DNA of 64,000 nucleotides from JANNUT01 sp046331425 (lineage in GTDB: Bacteria; Acidobacteriota; Polarisedimenticolia; J045): positions 434,001-498,000 of the forward strand of contig JAXLQU010000001.1 of the NCBI GenBank assembly GCA_046331425.1, written 5' to 3'. The position numbers were made by a program, and so were the translations under genes. Below the pieces are notes generated by a model, which made no database searches, was not told the DNA's origin, and saw only the letters and a list, made by a program, of their open reading frames with translations. Of this stretch, positions 44,548 to 53,870 are shown in pieces (positions within the stretch are counted from its first letter, which is position 1; each line of letters starts with the position of its first letter).

Positions 44548-46760
44548 CAGTCGGTGAGATCTTCCTTCCAGTTACGGATCTCCACCGCCTTTTCACGAGG
44601 CAGATACAGTCCGAAGTCGCGGGCTCCACCGAGCAGACGAGGATCGTGAGTGAACATCGTGATGCTGCTGCCCACCGTGGCTTCGATGCGCGACACGAAC
44701 GCGCCGTAGTTCTCCATGATTCCCGACGATCCCTTGAAATACACACCGGCCACCGCGTGATTGGTGTAGATCACGCCGGCCATGGTGTTCATCGTCGGCG
44801 GATCGGCAGCGACTTCGGACCAACGATGATTGTTGGCGTTGTCGAGCCAGAGCGGGCTGCCGCGCCAGATCTTGCCGTCGGCGTCGGTGTCGATTTTTGC
44901 AGCCGTGTTCGGGTCGGCAGCCCCGCTGTTGAGACGATCGTTGATGTTCTCGGGGAAGGCGAAGCTGGAAGACCCTGCCGACGGCGTTCCGAATACGTTC
45001 AGGCTGCCGCGTTGGATGCGGTCATCAAAGCGTCCGTCACCATCGATGTCTTCGCCCGAACCGGGGATCACGTCGCCAACGTTGTATCCGGCCGGCACGA
45101 GGCCGGAACCGCACTGATTCTCGCCATCGGCGCCGAAGTACTTGACGTTCCAAACGTTGTTGTTTTCCCAGGTATCTCCAGTGTTGGGCAGATTGTCCTT
45201 GCCCAAGTCTTCCTTCGATTGGTTGTCGGCATCCGCCAGCCACGAATCGACGCTGCCCCAATAGCTTCCGTTGGTGAAACGGCCAACGATGATGTTCTCG
45301 CGTGCGAACATTCCGATCAGATCTGCATCGCGCACGCGATAAGTTCCCGCTGGGGCCGTCGACTGTCGCAGACTGCGCCAACCCTCGATCGCTGCCTCGG
45401 TCATCGTCGCATAGGTGGTGCTCGCGACGTTCCCGTAGCCGGCGCCGGCAGGATTGGCCGTCGACCCTGGAAGATGAGGGATCGGTGGCAGGTCGTAGCG
45501 GAGTTCCTTGTTGATGTAGATGTTCCCGGATGTGTAGACGCTACCCTGGCCCGACACGCGACCGGCGATCACGACGCCACCGGTCATCGGGCGCAAGCCG
45601 GCTGCGTCCCATTCGTCGGCGGTGTTCCAGATACCATCGACACCGGGAGAACCGATGACGACCGGACCGTTGATGATGACCGGCTGCACGGAGCCATCGA
45701 ATACCATGAAGGGAGACTCATCGTCGTCGGTATTGACCAAACCATCTCGCCCGTACATGTCGTCGGCGGTATTCCAAATCCCATCCGGGCCGACGTTGCA
45801 GCCGATGCAGCCGTAGTAGGTTCGATAGCGATTGAGTTTCGAATCCCAGGCCTTGATGTAGCTTCCGCCAGTGTCGTCGGGCGTACCCCAGATGCCATCC
45901 GGTCCGGCGGTGCCGCCGTTCCACTCACGCGCGGTCTTCACGTAGATCGACAAATCCGACAGGTTGGGCATCGGCACGACATCCTGGTACTCGTGCCAGT
46001 TGGCGCTGTTTCCGAAGTCGCCTTGGCAGTTCTGCGCTTGAATGACCCGCTTTCCTGCTACCAATCCACCGGCGTGCAGTTGGTGGATCAGATCGTTGCC
46101 GACGATCTTCTCGAAGTACGGGGTGCCGCGACCACGAACGCACGATCCGTAGAGTCGGATATCACCGTTGGCGCGCAGGTTGCCGTGAAAGTACAGCGAA
46201 CCGCAAGACCAGCCGCTCATCCAGCCGAAGTTGTTCATGAAGTAGGCGTTGTCGAACACGCGCGACGGGACCAGCTTGAGTCGAATCACGGATGTCAGGC
46301 TCTTGGTGCGGCCATCCAGCGTCGCCGTCGACTTGATGCTCATATCGACGTATTCCTGCTGTCTTGCGGCCTCGATCGTGGTCGGGTAGGTGAGAATATC
46401 GATCGTATACGTACCGCGCCCATGCACGGTGTTCAGGTAATCACGCCCGGAGTCGTCGCCGGTCCCTGCGACGCCATCGACACCACGGGTGCGGCCATGC
46501 GTCAGGTGCAGCATTACGTAGTTGTCGAAGATGTGGTCCAGATTCGGTGTCCCGACCAGCGAGCAGGTGACGTCCCCGACCATCCGATCGAGGCCTGCTT
46601 CGGCGATATAGAACATCTCGGCATCGTCTTTGTTGGCGTCGGCGCTCTTCAGCGAGAGCGTCGATGAGCCAAGCAGCGCCAAGCCCATGAGCGTGAGCCC
46701 AGAGATGACGAAGAGCACCACGACCAGCGCCGAACCCGTTTGTTGTCGTAGGCGATTCAT
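44547..46760 (-). CDS. PilX-like minor pilin, large, with repeated acidic DG..W motifs
   Basis: The ATG at 46760 follows GGGAG. The 737-residue protein begins with a PilX_N-type helix (GSALVVVLFVISGLTLMG) lacking the usual Glu5 signature. Recurring acidic motifs are seen at about residues 93-104 (GVDGVAGTGDDSG), 285-297 (GPDGIWGTPDDTG), 323-347 (GPDGIWNTADDM and DGLVNTDDDE) and 373-385 (GVDGIWNTADEW), with DGDG..D at about 567-578. They look like calcium-binding loops of TSP3-like type. PilX proteins sit at the tip of type IV pili with PilW/PilV. It is four times the usual PilX size. Confidence 0.75.
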   Translation of the reverse strand: MNRLRQQTGSALVVVLFVISGLTLMGLALLGSSTLSLKSADANKDDAEMFYIAEAGLDRMVGDVTCSLVGTPNLDHIFDNYVMLHLTHGRTRGVDGVAGTGDDSGRDYLNTVHGRGTYTIDILTYPTTIEAARQQEYVDMSIKSTATLDGRTKSLTSVIRLKLVPSRVFDNAYFMNNFGWMSGWSCGSLYFHGNLRANGDIRLYGSCVRGRGTPYFEKIVGNDLIHQLHAGGLVAGKRVIQAQNCQGDFGNSANWHEYQDVVPMPNLSDLSIYVKTAREWNGGTAGPDGIWGTPDDTGGSYIKAWDSKLNRYRTYYGCIGCNVGPDGIWNTADDMYGRDGLVNTDDDESPFMVFDGSVQPVIINGPVVIGSPGVDGIWNTADEWDAAGLRPMTGGVVIAGRVSGQGSVYTSGNIYINKELRYDLPPIPHLPGSTANPAGAGYGNVASTTYATMTEAAIEGWRSLRQSTAPAGTYRVRDADLIGMFARENIIVGRFTNGSYWGSVDSWLADADNQSKEDLGKDNLPNTGDTWENNNVWNVKYFGADGENQCGSGLVPAGYNVGDVIPGSGEDIDGDGRFDDRIQRGSLNVFGTPSAGSSSFAFPENINDRLNSGAADPNTAAKIDTDADGKIWRGSPLWLDNANNHRWSEVAADPPTMNTMAGVIYTNHAVAGVYFKGSSGIMENYGAFVSRIEATVGSSITMFTHDPRLLGGARDFGLYLPREKAVEIRNWKEDLTD

Positions 46761-46783
46761 AAGCCGCATCTCCCTTGGCTCGA

Positions 46784-49700
46784 TCACGGCATCCTCACGG
46801 CAAGCTCGAAGTTGTTGCACGAATCGACCAAGATTTGGGGCACGTTGTCGTCAGGTATTTCCACGGTCGATGAGCGGTCCGGAAGCACTCCGCACTCACC
46901 GTCCAACGCGCTGCTTGCGTAGTACGAGGCCGTCACCACGTAGTAGTACGGAGTCCCGCTCGCAGCAGTGCGCGTAGTGGAGTCTTCCCAAACGATCTCG
47001 GGGCGCAGCGCCACGCCGGTGAGCTGCATCAGGGCGTCGACGGTGGTGTTGGTCCAGGTGTTGTCGGCATTCCAGCGATGCAACTGTCCTGCCCTGTCGA
47101 CGACGAAGGCGATGCTCTCGTCGAGGAAGGCGGCATCGATCGGTTGATACGTGGCGACACCGGCCGTCGCGAAGGTCGCGCCGTCGGTCGATGTGTAGAT
47201 CTTGTCGGCGTCCGGCGCCACGACGACAACGCGCCCAGCCGGTGCACACGCGACGCTCATCTTGCCGGCGCCCATCGCGATTGCGGTCCAGGTGTCACCG
47301 CCGTCAATCGACTTGAAGACTTGATCTTGTCCGCCGGCCCACACCGTGACCGAACCGCCGCCTTCCTTGACGGCGCACACGCCGCGCATCGTGTCGGTGG
47401 TGAAGACCATCGGCGTGAACGTCAGGCCTCGGTCGGTGCTGCGGAGCGCGGCACCCGAGTCGCCCGTGACAAACACGGTATCGCCAACGATGGCGACGCC
47501 GTCGAGGTCGTCGCCGACACCGGACGAGATCGAAACCCAACTCTGCCCTGCGTTGGTCGAACGTAGGATCGTGCCGGCGTTCCCGACCGCGATCACCGTC
47601 TGCGCATCGAAGTGAGCGACGTCGTGCAGTTCTGCAACCGTTCCGCTCGGCGGCGCATTCCAGACCAGCCCGCCATCATCGGTGAACAAAACGACGCCCG
47701 CCGCACCGACCGCCACGCCATCGAGCCTCGAGCCGAACGAGATTGCGTTGAGGTCATCGCTGGAGATATCTCCCACATCGCGCCAGGCATAGCCGCCATC
47801 CGTGCTTTGCTTCACATCCGCCAAGCCGTTGCGGCCAACTGTCCAGACCAGCCCCTGGTAATAGGCAGTGCCGGCCAGATCCGAAGCGGTGTAGCCGGCG
47901 GAGTCGTCAACCAGAGAATCACGTGTTCCGTCGCCATCGATGTCGTGCGACCGATAGATGTTGTACGCGGTCGCTTGACGCGGATAGCCCGCCGCCTCGT
48001 TGGCTGGATTGGTCGAGAAGTAGACCTCGATCGGGTGATCCGAGCCGTTCCAGTAGGTGCCGCGCGCATGTTGATCGAGCGGGAACGTCGGACCGAGATA
48101 GGCGCGGCCACAGTAGCGCGGGCTATAGGGCGACATCGACTCCTGGTCGTCCTTGGTCCTCATCCAGTAGTAGAAGAGCGGCCCATACGTGGGGCCCGAC
48201 GTTGAGTTCGTTGCGTTGTCGCGGTAGGTGTATACGTCCGATCCGTCGGCGGAGATCGCCGTTTTGTTTGCCGGAGGAACGCATCGATAGTCTTCGTTGA
48301 TCGAGCGGTAGACGTGATAGTCCGTGACCGCGCCGCCGTAACCTGTGGAGTTACCGGGATCGTCGGGCGAGCGATCGAACTGGACGTCGATCTGATCACC
48401 GGAGTCGCCCGGTACATCCAGCAGTTTGATGTTGGCGGGGTAGTGCGCTCCGACCAGCGGTGGATAGGCACCACCGACAGGATCACCATCTGAAAGCGCC
48501 GGTGTGCAGTCCATGGCGCGGGCCTTGTACCAGTACTGAACCGGAGGCCACGTGCGCATGTTGATCTGATTGTCCTGCCACGTCGCGATACCGGCCTCGA
48601 CCTCGTCATACGGCGTGGGGCTGAACAGATTGTCTTGATCGGTACGGAACAGGATGTACTTCGCGACGTCCTGCTCGCCGCCCCCGTCATCGGAGGAGAG
48701 CGCCCAGTTCACATCCACGATCCCGTCCGCCAGCGGATCGGGGCACGCATTGGCCACCGTTACCGACGACGACGGTTCCGGTTTGTCCCGACAGGAACCA
48801 CCCGGCAAATCGATGTTGCGCGGTTTTACCTGAGTACTGATGGTGGCGACTCTGAATCTGAACTTGTTGGCGCTCGAAGAACGGACCGCATCGTAGTAGT
48901 CCTGGTCGATGACCGTCGACTCGGTCGTTACGTGCACATCGACCTTCTTGATCAGGTCGGTGATGCGCCGTTGGAGCACGCCATCGCCGTTCTTGTCTTC
49001 ACCGCTATCGATGGTGTTGTCGTTGTCCAGATCTTCGTCGACAACCGGGCCGAGCGCGTTGATTTCACCCGCTTCGAGTACTCCGTTGCCGGAAATTCCG
49101 CCACCCGCTCCGGTGTCACCCCACAGATCGAGCGCAGAGTCGGCGTCGAAGTAGCCCCAGTACTGAAACAGCGGGACTGCCTTGGCGCCGCTCGGATAGG
49201 CAACCGGCCCGCGAACCAACGCCACAGGCCCCGACTCTTTGCTGTTGGTGCCGCCGACCGAGGAATAGACCTCACGATTCAGAGCGTACAGGCCGGGATT
49301 CGGGCTGACGGCTTCTTCCGGCTCATCACCGTGATCACTGGCGTTGACCGTACCGTCGTCATTGGAATCGAGTGAGAAACGCACCGTCTCGGCACCGGTG
49401 TAGAACGTCACCGGGGCGTATCCGTTGGGGGTTGTGTCGTTGGCGGAGCCATCCTGGATGGCGTCGTTCTGCTGAGAGATATCGGCGTTGAAGGTGAAAT
49501 CAAACGGCGCGGCATAGACGATCTGAGCCTGCCCCAGGATGTCGTCGTTGGTGTTCAACGTGCCATCGGCTCCAAGATCGGCGGTTGTCTGAGTGTCGAC
49601 TTGGTAGCCGAGCATCAGCAGGTCACGCTCCATCGACTCGAGCGCATGACGGCCTTCGCGCACCGCTTCCAGCGCTTGATCCTGCTTGGCGTAGATCTTC

Positions 49701-49831
49701 TGATCCAGCGCCAGCATCGATAGAGCTGCCAGGAAAAGCATCGAGACGATGGCCAGCGCCACCGATAACTCGGCCAGCGAGAAACCGGACTCGCTACGGC
49801 GTTCCCGATCTGCAATCAGCTGCGTCGCCAT
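46784..49831 (-). CDS. Giant PilW-like minor pilin with Fn3-like and Asp-box repeats
   Basis: The 1015-residue protein starts with a type IV prepilin leader: cleavage after Gly in SESGFSLAELSVALAIV, with Glu at +5 and a hydrophobic helix to about residue 45. Residues to about 300 are PilW-like (dotted with DxDGxxD Ca-like loops). Fn3-like modules follow (about 330-650; VDVNWALSSDDGGG...YILFRTD). A set of Asp-box motifs (S-x-D-x-G-x-x-W: QSTDGGYAW, FTDDGGLVW, STNAGQSW, STDRGLTF, SIDGGDTW, STDGATF; about 665-900) resembles Ycf48/BNR propeller blades, and a last Fn3-like segment closes it. It is probably a tip adhesin or sensor. Confidence 0.75.
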   Translation of the reverse strand: MATQLIADRERRSESGFSLAELSVALAIVSMLFLAALSMLALDQKIYAKQDQALEAVREGRHALESMERDLLMLGYQVDTQTTADLGADGTLNTNDDILGQAQIVYAAPFDFTFNADISQQNDAIQDGSANDTTPNGYAPVTFYTGAETVRFSLDSNDDGTVNASDHGDEPEEAVSPNPGLYALNREVYSSVGGTNSKESGPVALVRGPVAYPSGAKAVPLFQYWGYFDADSALDLWGDTGAGGGISGNGVLEAGEINALGPVVDEDLDNDNTIDSGEDKNGDGVLQRRITDLIKKVDVHVTTESTVIDQDYYDAVRSSSANKFRFRVATISTQVKPRNIDLPGGSCRDKPEPSSSVTVANACPDPLADGIVDVNWALSSDDGGGEQDVAKYILFRTDQDNLFSPTPYDEVEAGIATWQDNQINMRTWPPVQYWYKARAMDCTPALSDGDPVGGAYPPLVGAHYPANIKLLDVPGDSGDQIDVQFDRSPDDPGNSTGYGGAVTDYHVYRSINEDYRCVPPANKTAISADGSDVYTYRDNATNSTSGPTYGPLFYYWMRTKDDQESMSPYSPRYCGRAYLGPTFPLDQHARGTYWNGSDHPIEVYFSTNPANEAAGYPRQATAYNIYRSHDIDGDGTRDSLVDDSAGYTASDLAGTAYYQGLVWTVGRNGLADVKQSTDGGYAWRDVGDISSDDLNAISFGSRLDGVAVGAAGVVLFTDDGGLVWNAPPSGTVAELHDVAHFDAQTVIAVGNAGTILRSTNAGQSWVSISSGVGDDLDGVAIVGDTVFVTGDSGAALRSTDRGLTFTPMVFTTDTMRGVCAVKEGGGSVTVWAGGQDQVFKSIDGGDTWTAIAMGAGKMSVACAPAGRVVVVAPDADKIYTSTDGATFATAGVATYQPIDAAFLDESIAFVVDRAGQLHRWNADNTWTNTTVDALMQLTGVALRPEIVWEDSTTRTAASGTPYYYVVTASYYASSALDGECGVLPDRSSTVEIPDDNVPQILVDSCNNFELAVRMP

Positions 49832-49838
49832 GGTTGCC

Positions 49839-50558
49839 TCAGTAAGCCGGAATGTAGAAGGCCTTCTCGGTCGATAGCGTTACGTGGTGCGGGCGTCCGT
49901 GACTGTCCTTCCACTTGACCCGCACCAGCGCGTACTTCACGAAGTTCGTAGCCGGGTTCGCTTCGGAGGAAGGCTCGGTCTCGGTGTTCACCGTGTCGCG
50001 CGCGGTGGCGCTCAACCCGCTGAGCGACACCCGGACGATCGAGTCGGTCACGTTCGCGGAATCCACGATGTAGACCTCACGCCGGAAGCGTTTGTACTGG
50101 TCATGGTTGACCTGGAAGTCGTGGTCGCCCTGCGGCGTCGATGGGTAGGTAGCACGCACATACTTGAACGGCGTTGCTTTGATATCGGTGACGTTGGCGC
50201 ACGACGTGTTGTAGGTCCAGCGCGTTCCATTCAGCAGATCGACCTCACCATAGTCCTCGTCGTGCCAAAGCGAGGACTTGATTTCGTCGATATCGGTGCA
50301 CGGGTCGGTCGTGTCGTTGAACGCATCGCGATCGCCGTCTTGGTAGCGCGCGTTCTTGATCTGTTCCAGTCGTTGCGAGGCCAGAAAACGCGCGGTGGAG
50401 AAGTCCTTCGCCAGTTCCGAAGTGCGGAGAGTTCCAACCATCAACGCGTTGAGGCCCAACAGCGCAATGCCAAAGATCCCGATCGCGACCAGCGCCTCGA
50501 CCAAGGTCATCCCTTGTTGGTCGCGCGCGATCGCCTGGTTGGTCGTTTGATCGCTCAT
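49839..50558 (-). CDS. pilV: PilV-like minor pilin
   Basis: The ATG at 50558 overlaps the upstream stop (ATGA), giving 239 residues. The prepilin signature is DQQGMTLVEALVAIGIFGIALLGLN: cleavage after Gly leaves a Met at +1 and Glu at +5. A PilV-like globular domain follows with several DxDxD-type acidic loops (DGDRDAFND, CTDIDEI). It is co-translated between the GspH/FimT-like and giant PilW-like genes. PilV-type subunits help prime pilus assembly. Gene symbol is by family resemblance. Confidence 0.8.
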   Translation of the reverse strand: MSDQTTNQAIARDQQGMTLVEALVAIGIFGIALLGLNALMVGTLRTSELAKDFSTARFLASQRLEQIKNARYQDGDRDAFNDTTDPCTDIDEIKSSLWHDEDYGEVDLLNGTRWTYNTSCANVTDIKATPFKYVRATYPSTPQGDHDFQVNHDQYKRFRREVYIVDSANVTDSIVRVSLSGLSATARDTVNTETEPSSEANPATNFVKYALVRVKWKDSHGRPHHVTLSTEKAFYIPAY

Positions 50559-51196
50559 CGCTCCAGCCTCCACGGTCCGGGAGTTGCCGATGCCGCGTTG
50601 TATTCCCAACGGCGCACGCGGCCAGTCGCGGCGGTTACCGTGATCGCTCGCATGTGCCCGGGGTAGGCGTTAGCCGCGTCTTCAGTGGGGATCACGTAAA
50701 TCGTGCCGCTTGTGGAACTGCCCAAGCGAGAGAACGTCACCGCTGGAGGGCTACCCGAAAGCGCGAGAGCGGTTGCCATCGAGTCGCCCTGAATATCGTC
50801 GATAGCGGCGACAAACCCGAACTGGATTCCGCTGCCGGCAGCGGAGACAGGGTACGTTCTGAGCGTCTCGCCGATCGCTGAGTCGTAGTCACCATCGTTG
50901 TTCTTGTCGCCGATCACATCGAAAGTGTTGTTTGCGGCGTTGAACTGAACGACGTAGTCGTGGCCGTCGAGCACGGCGCGGCTGCGTGCGTACTCGAGTC
51001 GATGAGCGATCTCGGCCGCCGCGCTCGAGCATCTCCAGTTGCCGGTGTTGACGGTATAGAAGCCGACTCCCGCGATGATCCCGATCAACGCCATCGATAC
51101 AAGCAACTCAGGCAAACTGAATCCGCGCTGACCGTGCCAGCGTTGCGGGTGAGTGCTTCGAACGCGGTTCATTCGTCTCATCGCGGCACACCTCAT
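50555..51196 (-). CDS. fimT: GspH/FimT-like minor pseudopilin
   Basis: The ATG at 51196 follows GGGGGAG with a 9-base spacer. The 213-residue protein has the prepilin site HGQRGFSLPELLVSMALIGIIAGVGF (Glu at +5), then a GspH-type globular domain with a short disulfide-like Cys segment (WRCSSAAAEIAHRLEYARSRAV) and a typical last strand (GRVRRWEY). It is probably the first gene of the leftward minor-pilin operon. FimT is linked to DNA binding and uptake in some species; here the role is inferred only from fold. Confidence 0.75.
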   Translation of the reverse strand: MRCAAMRRMNRVRSTHPQRWHGQRGFSLPELLVSMALIGIIAGVGFYTVNTGNWRCSSAAAEIAHRLEYARSRAVLDGHDYVVQFNAANNTFDVIGDKNNDGDYDSAIGETLRTYPVSAAGSGIQFGFVAAIDDIQGDSMATALALSGSPPAVTFSRLGSSTSGTIYVIPTEDAANAYPGHMRAITVTAATGRVRRWEYNAASATPGPWRLER

Positions 51197-51587
51197 CCCG
51201 GCAAACTCCCCCGCTCGGAATATTGGTTCCCGGGATCGGGTGAGCCACCGAGCACGTGCTAGCGGCGCGTGCAGGCGGTTGTCGCCAACCGGTGCAAACA
51301 GCAAGTGGCATGCCGATCTGTCATGCGGTCCGAATGACCGATCCAGAACGAGCGCGGTGCTGACCGGCCGCGGCCGCGCGGCACGTCGTGAGGTTGCTAT
51401 TGCGAGTTTGTGTCAGTGGTGTCGGATCTCGAACAGTCCGACGGCGAGCGGGAACTCGTCGCCGAGTACGGTTCGACCCGACGCGCGTCCGTGCAGCGTC
51501 ACAAAACTAGACGTCACTATCGGGAGGGGAATGGCCGGATTGAAGCGAAAGAGGGCAACTGCCCGCTGCGTCGGAAGCGATCGACGG

Positions 51588-51675
51588 TGGTGCCGAAGGT
51601 GGGAATCGAACCCACACGAGTGATTAGCTCGCCGGATTTTGAATCCGGTGCGTCTGCCAGTTCCGCCACTTCGGC
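51588..51675 (-). tRNA. tRNA-Leu (CAA)
   Basis: The reverse complement shows acceptor GCCGAAG/CTTCGGC, discriminator A and encoded CCA, anticodon stem CCGGA/TCCGG with loop TTCAAAA (anticodon CAA), a variable arm CGAG..CTCG of class II tRNA-Leu, and T-arm GTGGG-TTCGATT-CCCAC. Total 88 nt. Confidence 0.95.
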
Positions 51676-51705
51676 ACGTCGGATTTCTTGGAACGGCCGG
51701 GGAGT

Positions 51706-53037
51706 TTAGCGCAACCCGGGGCTAACGGGTCGAGCTTTGAACGGACCCCCTTCGCGAGGCGGGTTGAAATAGCCGAACCGCATCGTCGGCCAGGTCTTGC
51801 GCACGCGCTTGAACCATCGGGTCAGGCCGAATCCCGGAGCCATCGTCAAGGGCAACCCGAGCGCTCCGAGATAGAGATCGGGATCGATGTTCAGGTTGCG
51901 AGCCTGAATCACGTGAGTTCCCGCTTTGGCAACTGCGGCGTGCAGAGCGGCAAACTCGTCCTCGGTGTCGGTCAGCCCGGAGAAGATGAAGTAGTTGAAC
52001 GAAACGGTCCCGCCTGCGTGCGCCACCGCGCGGCCGGACTCGAGCACCTGATCCAAGCCGTAACCGCGCGGCCGATAGTACCGGTCGTAGAACTTCGGCT
52101 GGCAGGAGTTCAGGCTGATCCGGATGCTATTGAGCCCCGCCGCTACCAGCCGTTGCACGACATCAGGCCGGCTGGCGTTCGTGTTGATGTGTACGGTGCC
52201 CCGTTTGGTCCGCTCGCGGATCTTGCGGATCGATTCCTCGAGCACCTCGGCACGCAACAACGGTTCCCCCTCACAGCCTTGGCCGAAGCTCACGATCGCT
52301 CTGTCGGCGGCCGTCAGATGTGAGGTCGCCATCTCCACGATCTCGTTGACGGTTGGCTGGAAGGTCAAACGCGGCTGCGTCACCGGGATCTCGTCGGACG
52401 GTTGGAAGCTGATGCACCCGACACAGTCGGCGTTGCAGGCGGGGCTCGTGGGCATGGGAGCCTCGAACCGCCCCATCACGAAGTTCCGCGCGGCCGGGCA
52501 GCAGTAGGTGAGCGCGCAGTTTCTGACGAGGTGTTCCACCAGACGATTACCCGGCTGCGATCGAAGCATCGCGTCCGCTCGACGCTCGATTTCCTCCGTG
52601 TCGAAGTTCGAGACTTCCTGGCGCTCGTCAGGGTCGACTCGGACCGCCGGGGTCACGAACGATCCGTTGCGCCAGGCGATCGCCGTATAGGCGTAGAGCG
52701 GAAGCGGCAGCGCTCCGGCCTCGCGCTCCCAGGCAGAGAGATAGAGGTGCGTGAAGGCCGGCGGAAGAAAACAGGCGGCCGCGCATAGTGGCGTACCTTG
52801 ATATTCGACCAAGGTCGTCGGGCGACCCGACCGAGGATCCCAACCAATTGGCTGCCGGCCTGGAAGATGAAAAAGGAGCGTTCCCTGAGGTAGCGGGATG
52901 AACTCTGCTGGATGAACTCGTACAGCGGTCCCGCCGGATCGACCCAACGCAAGGAGCTCCGGAATCTCGAAGACGCGACCATCGCGGTTTGCGACGACCA
53001 AACAGGGGTCGACCGGCAGGGGATGGCGGGGTGGCAT
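51706..53037 (-). CDS. Radical SAM protein with long N-terminal extension
   Basis: The ATG at 53037 is used (443 residues). The radical SAM [4Fe-4S] motif CNADCVGC (C-x3-C-x2-C) is unusually late, at about residue 205. The first 200 residues (hydrophobic/Trp-rich beta pattern, then CALTYCCPAARNFVM with extra Cys) are not part of the standard barrel. Barrel motifs follow: VSFGQGCEGEPLLRAE (GGE-like), VHINTNASRPD and IRISLNSCQPKFYD. Related proteins occur in delta-type bacteria but the reaction is unknown. It stands alone after tRNA-Leu. Confidence 0.8.
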   Translation of the reverse strand: MPPRHPLPVDPCLVVANRDGRVFEIPELLALGRSGGTAVRVHPAEFIPLPQGTLLFHLPGRQPIGWDPRSGRPTTLVEYQGTPLCAAACFLPPAFTHLYLSAWEREAGALPLPLYAYTAIAWRNGSFVTPAVRVDPDERQEVSNFDTEEIERRADAMLRSQPGNRLVEHLVRNCALTYCCPAARNFVMGRFEAPMPTSPACNADCVGCISFQPSDEIPVTQPRLTFQPTVNEIVEMATSHLTAADRAIVSFGQGCEGEPLLRAEVLEESIRKIRERTKRGTVHINTNASRPDVVQRLVAAGLNSIRISLNSCQPKFYDRYYRPRGYGLDQVLESGRAVAHAGGTVSFNYFIFSGLTDTEDEFAALHAAVAKAGTHVIQARNLNIDPDLYLGALGLPLTMAPGFGLTRWFKRVRKTWPTMRFGYFNPPREGGPFKARPVSPGLR

Positions 53038-53175
53038 GCGGCGGATTCTCACTCAATCTGACGAAAAGGCACGCGCCCAGGAAAAAGGCGCCGACTAGAT
53101 ATGGCGAGGCGATCGCGGATGGACCCGTTCGGACCGTAAACCGAGAAGAACCGCACGATGATTGCAGGTAAGCGG

Positions 53176-53204
53176 TTGTAGAACGGCGACATCCCCTTTA
53201 GAAT
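53176..53204 (+). promoter_or_regulatory. Putative carD promoter
   Basis: TTGTAG (53176-53181), 17-bp spacer and TAGAAT (53199-53204) lie about 90 bp before the carD start. TAGAAT-type -10 boxes also appear near 20254 and 55490. Confidence 0.45.
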
Positions 53205-53294
53205 CAACGCGCTCGCCGTGGGCTCGGAGCGTGATCGTGAACCGCTCGAGCGGTTTGCCGCAGTCCTGCGGGCGAGACAAAGGGAGGCCCAGCC

Positions 53295-53801
53295 TTGAAA
53301 TTCAAGGTAGGCGACAAGGTGGTGTACCCGAACCACGGCGTCGGCGTCGTGAAGGAGATCCGCCTGCTACCTTATGGCGGGCAGAGCACGACGTTCATCA
53401 GCTTGCAGATTCTCGCCAGCGATAGCGTCGTCATGGTTCCGGTCGAGAACAGCTCCGCCGTTGGTTTGCGCAAGCTGGTCTCCAAGCAGAAGGTCAAGCA
53501 GGTTCTGGACAAACTGCGAACCGCCAAGGTCGATGTCCCCAGCGACTGGAAGGGCCGCTACCAGGAAAACCAGGACAAGCTTCGATCCGGCGATCTCGAG
53601 CAGGTGGCGGAGGTGTTGAAAAACCTCACGTACCTCAACCAGATCAAGACGCTTTCGTATCGTGAGCGGAAGATGCTCGATCGTGCGCGCGCCCTGGTAA
53701 TCAGCGAGTTGGCTGAAGCGAGCAAGTCGGTGTCCGCCAAGGTCGAAAAAGAAGTCGATGAGGCGATGTCCGACGTCCTCAAGCCGTCCACCACGCATTA
53801 G
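53295..53801 (+). CDS. carD: CarD/CdnL-family RNA polymerase-binding regulator
   Basis: The start is a TTG at 53295 with GGGAGG upstream. The 168-residue protein begins MKFKVGDKVVYPNHGVGVVKEI (CarD_N, RNA polymerase beta-binding) and has an alpha-helical C-terminal domain (residues about 60-160) that contacts promoter DNA and stabilises open complexes. Length and layout match CdnL of Myxococcota and CarD of Mycobacterium. It is a single gene followed by a hairpin. Confidence 0.93.
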   Translation: MKFKVGDKVVYPNHGVGVVKEIRLLPYGGQSTTFISLQILASDSVVMVPVENSSAVGLRKLVSKQKVKQVLDKLRTAKVDVPSDWKGRYQENQDKLRSGDLEQVAEVLKNLTYLNQIKTLSYRERKMLDRARALVISELAEASKSVSAKVEKEVDEAMSDVLKPSTTH

Positions 53802-53836
53802 CGTTAGGGGCGGGCTGCAGTGGCCCGCCCATAACG
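53802..53836 (+). terminator. GC-rich hairpin after carD
   Basis: CGTTAGGGGCGGGC pairs with GCCCGCCCATAACG (one mismatch) round a TGCAGTG loop. No T tract follows, so this is only a possible terminator. Confidence 0.4.
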
Positions 53837-53870
53837 CGGCGTCGAGTCAGCCACCGCCGGCTCGTATCAC

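Noticed and set aside
44535..46667. 710-residue plus-strand frame
   Set aside because: Shadow of the PilX-like gene on the other strand; its sequence has no domain and the minus-strand protein is clearly real.
51410..51709. Frame VPKVGIEPTRVISSPDFESG on the plus strand
   Set aside because: Antisense of tRNA-Leu, a common annotation artefact.
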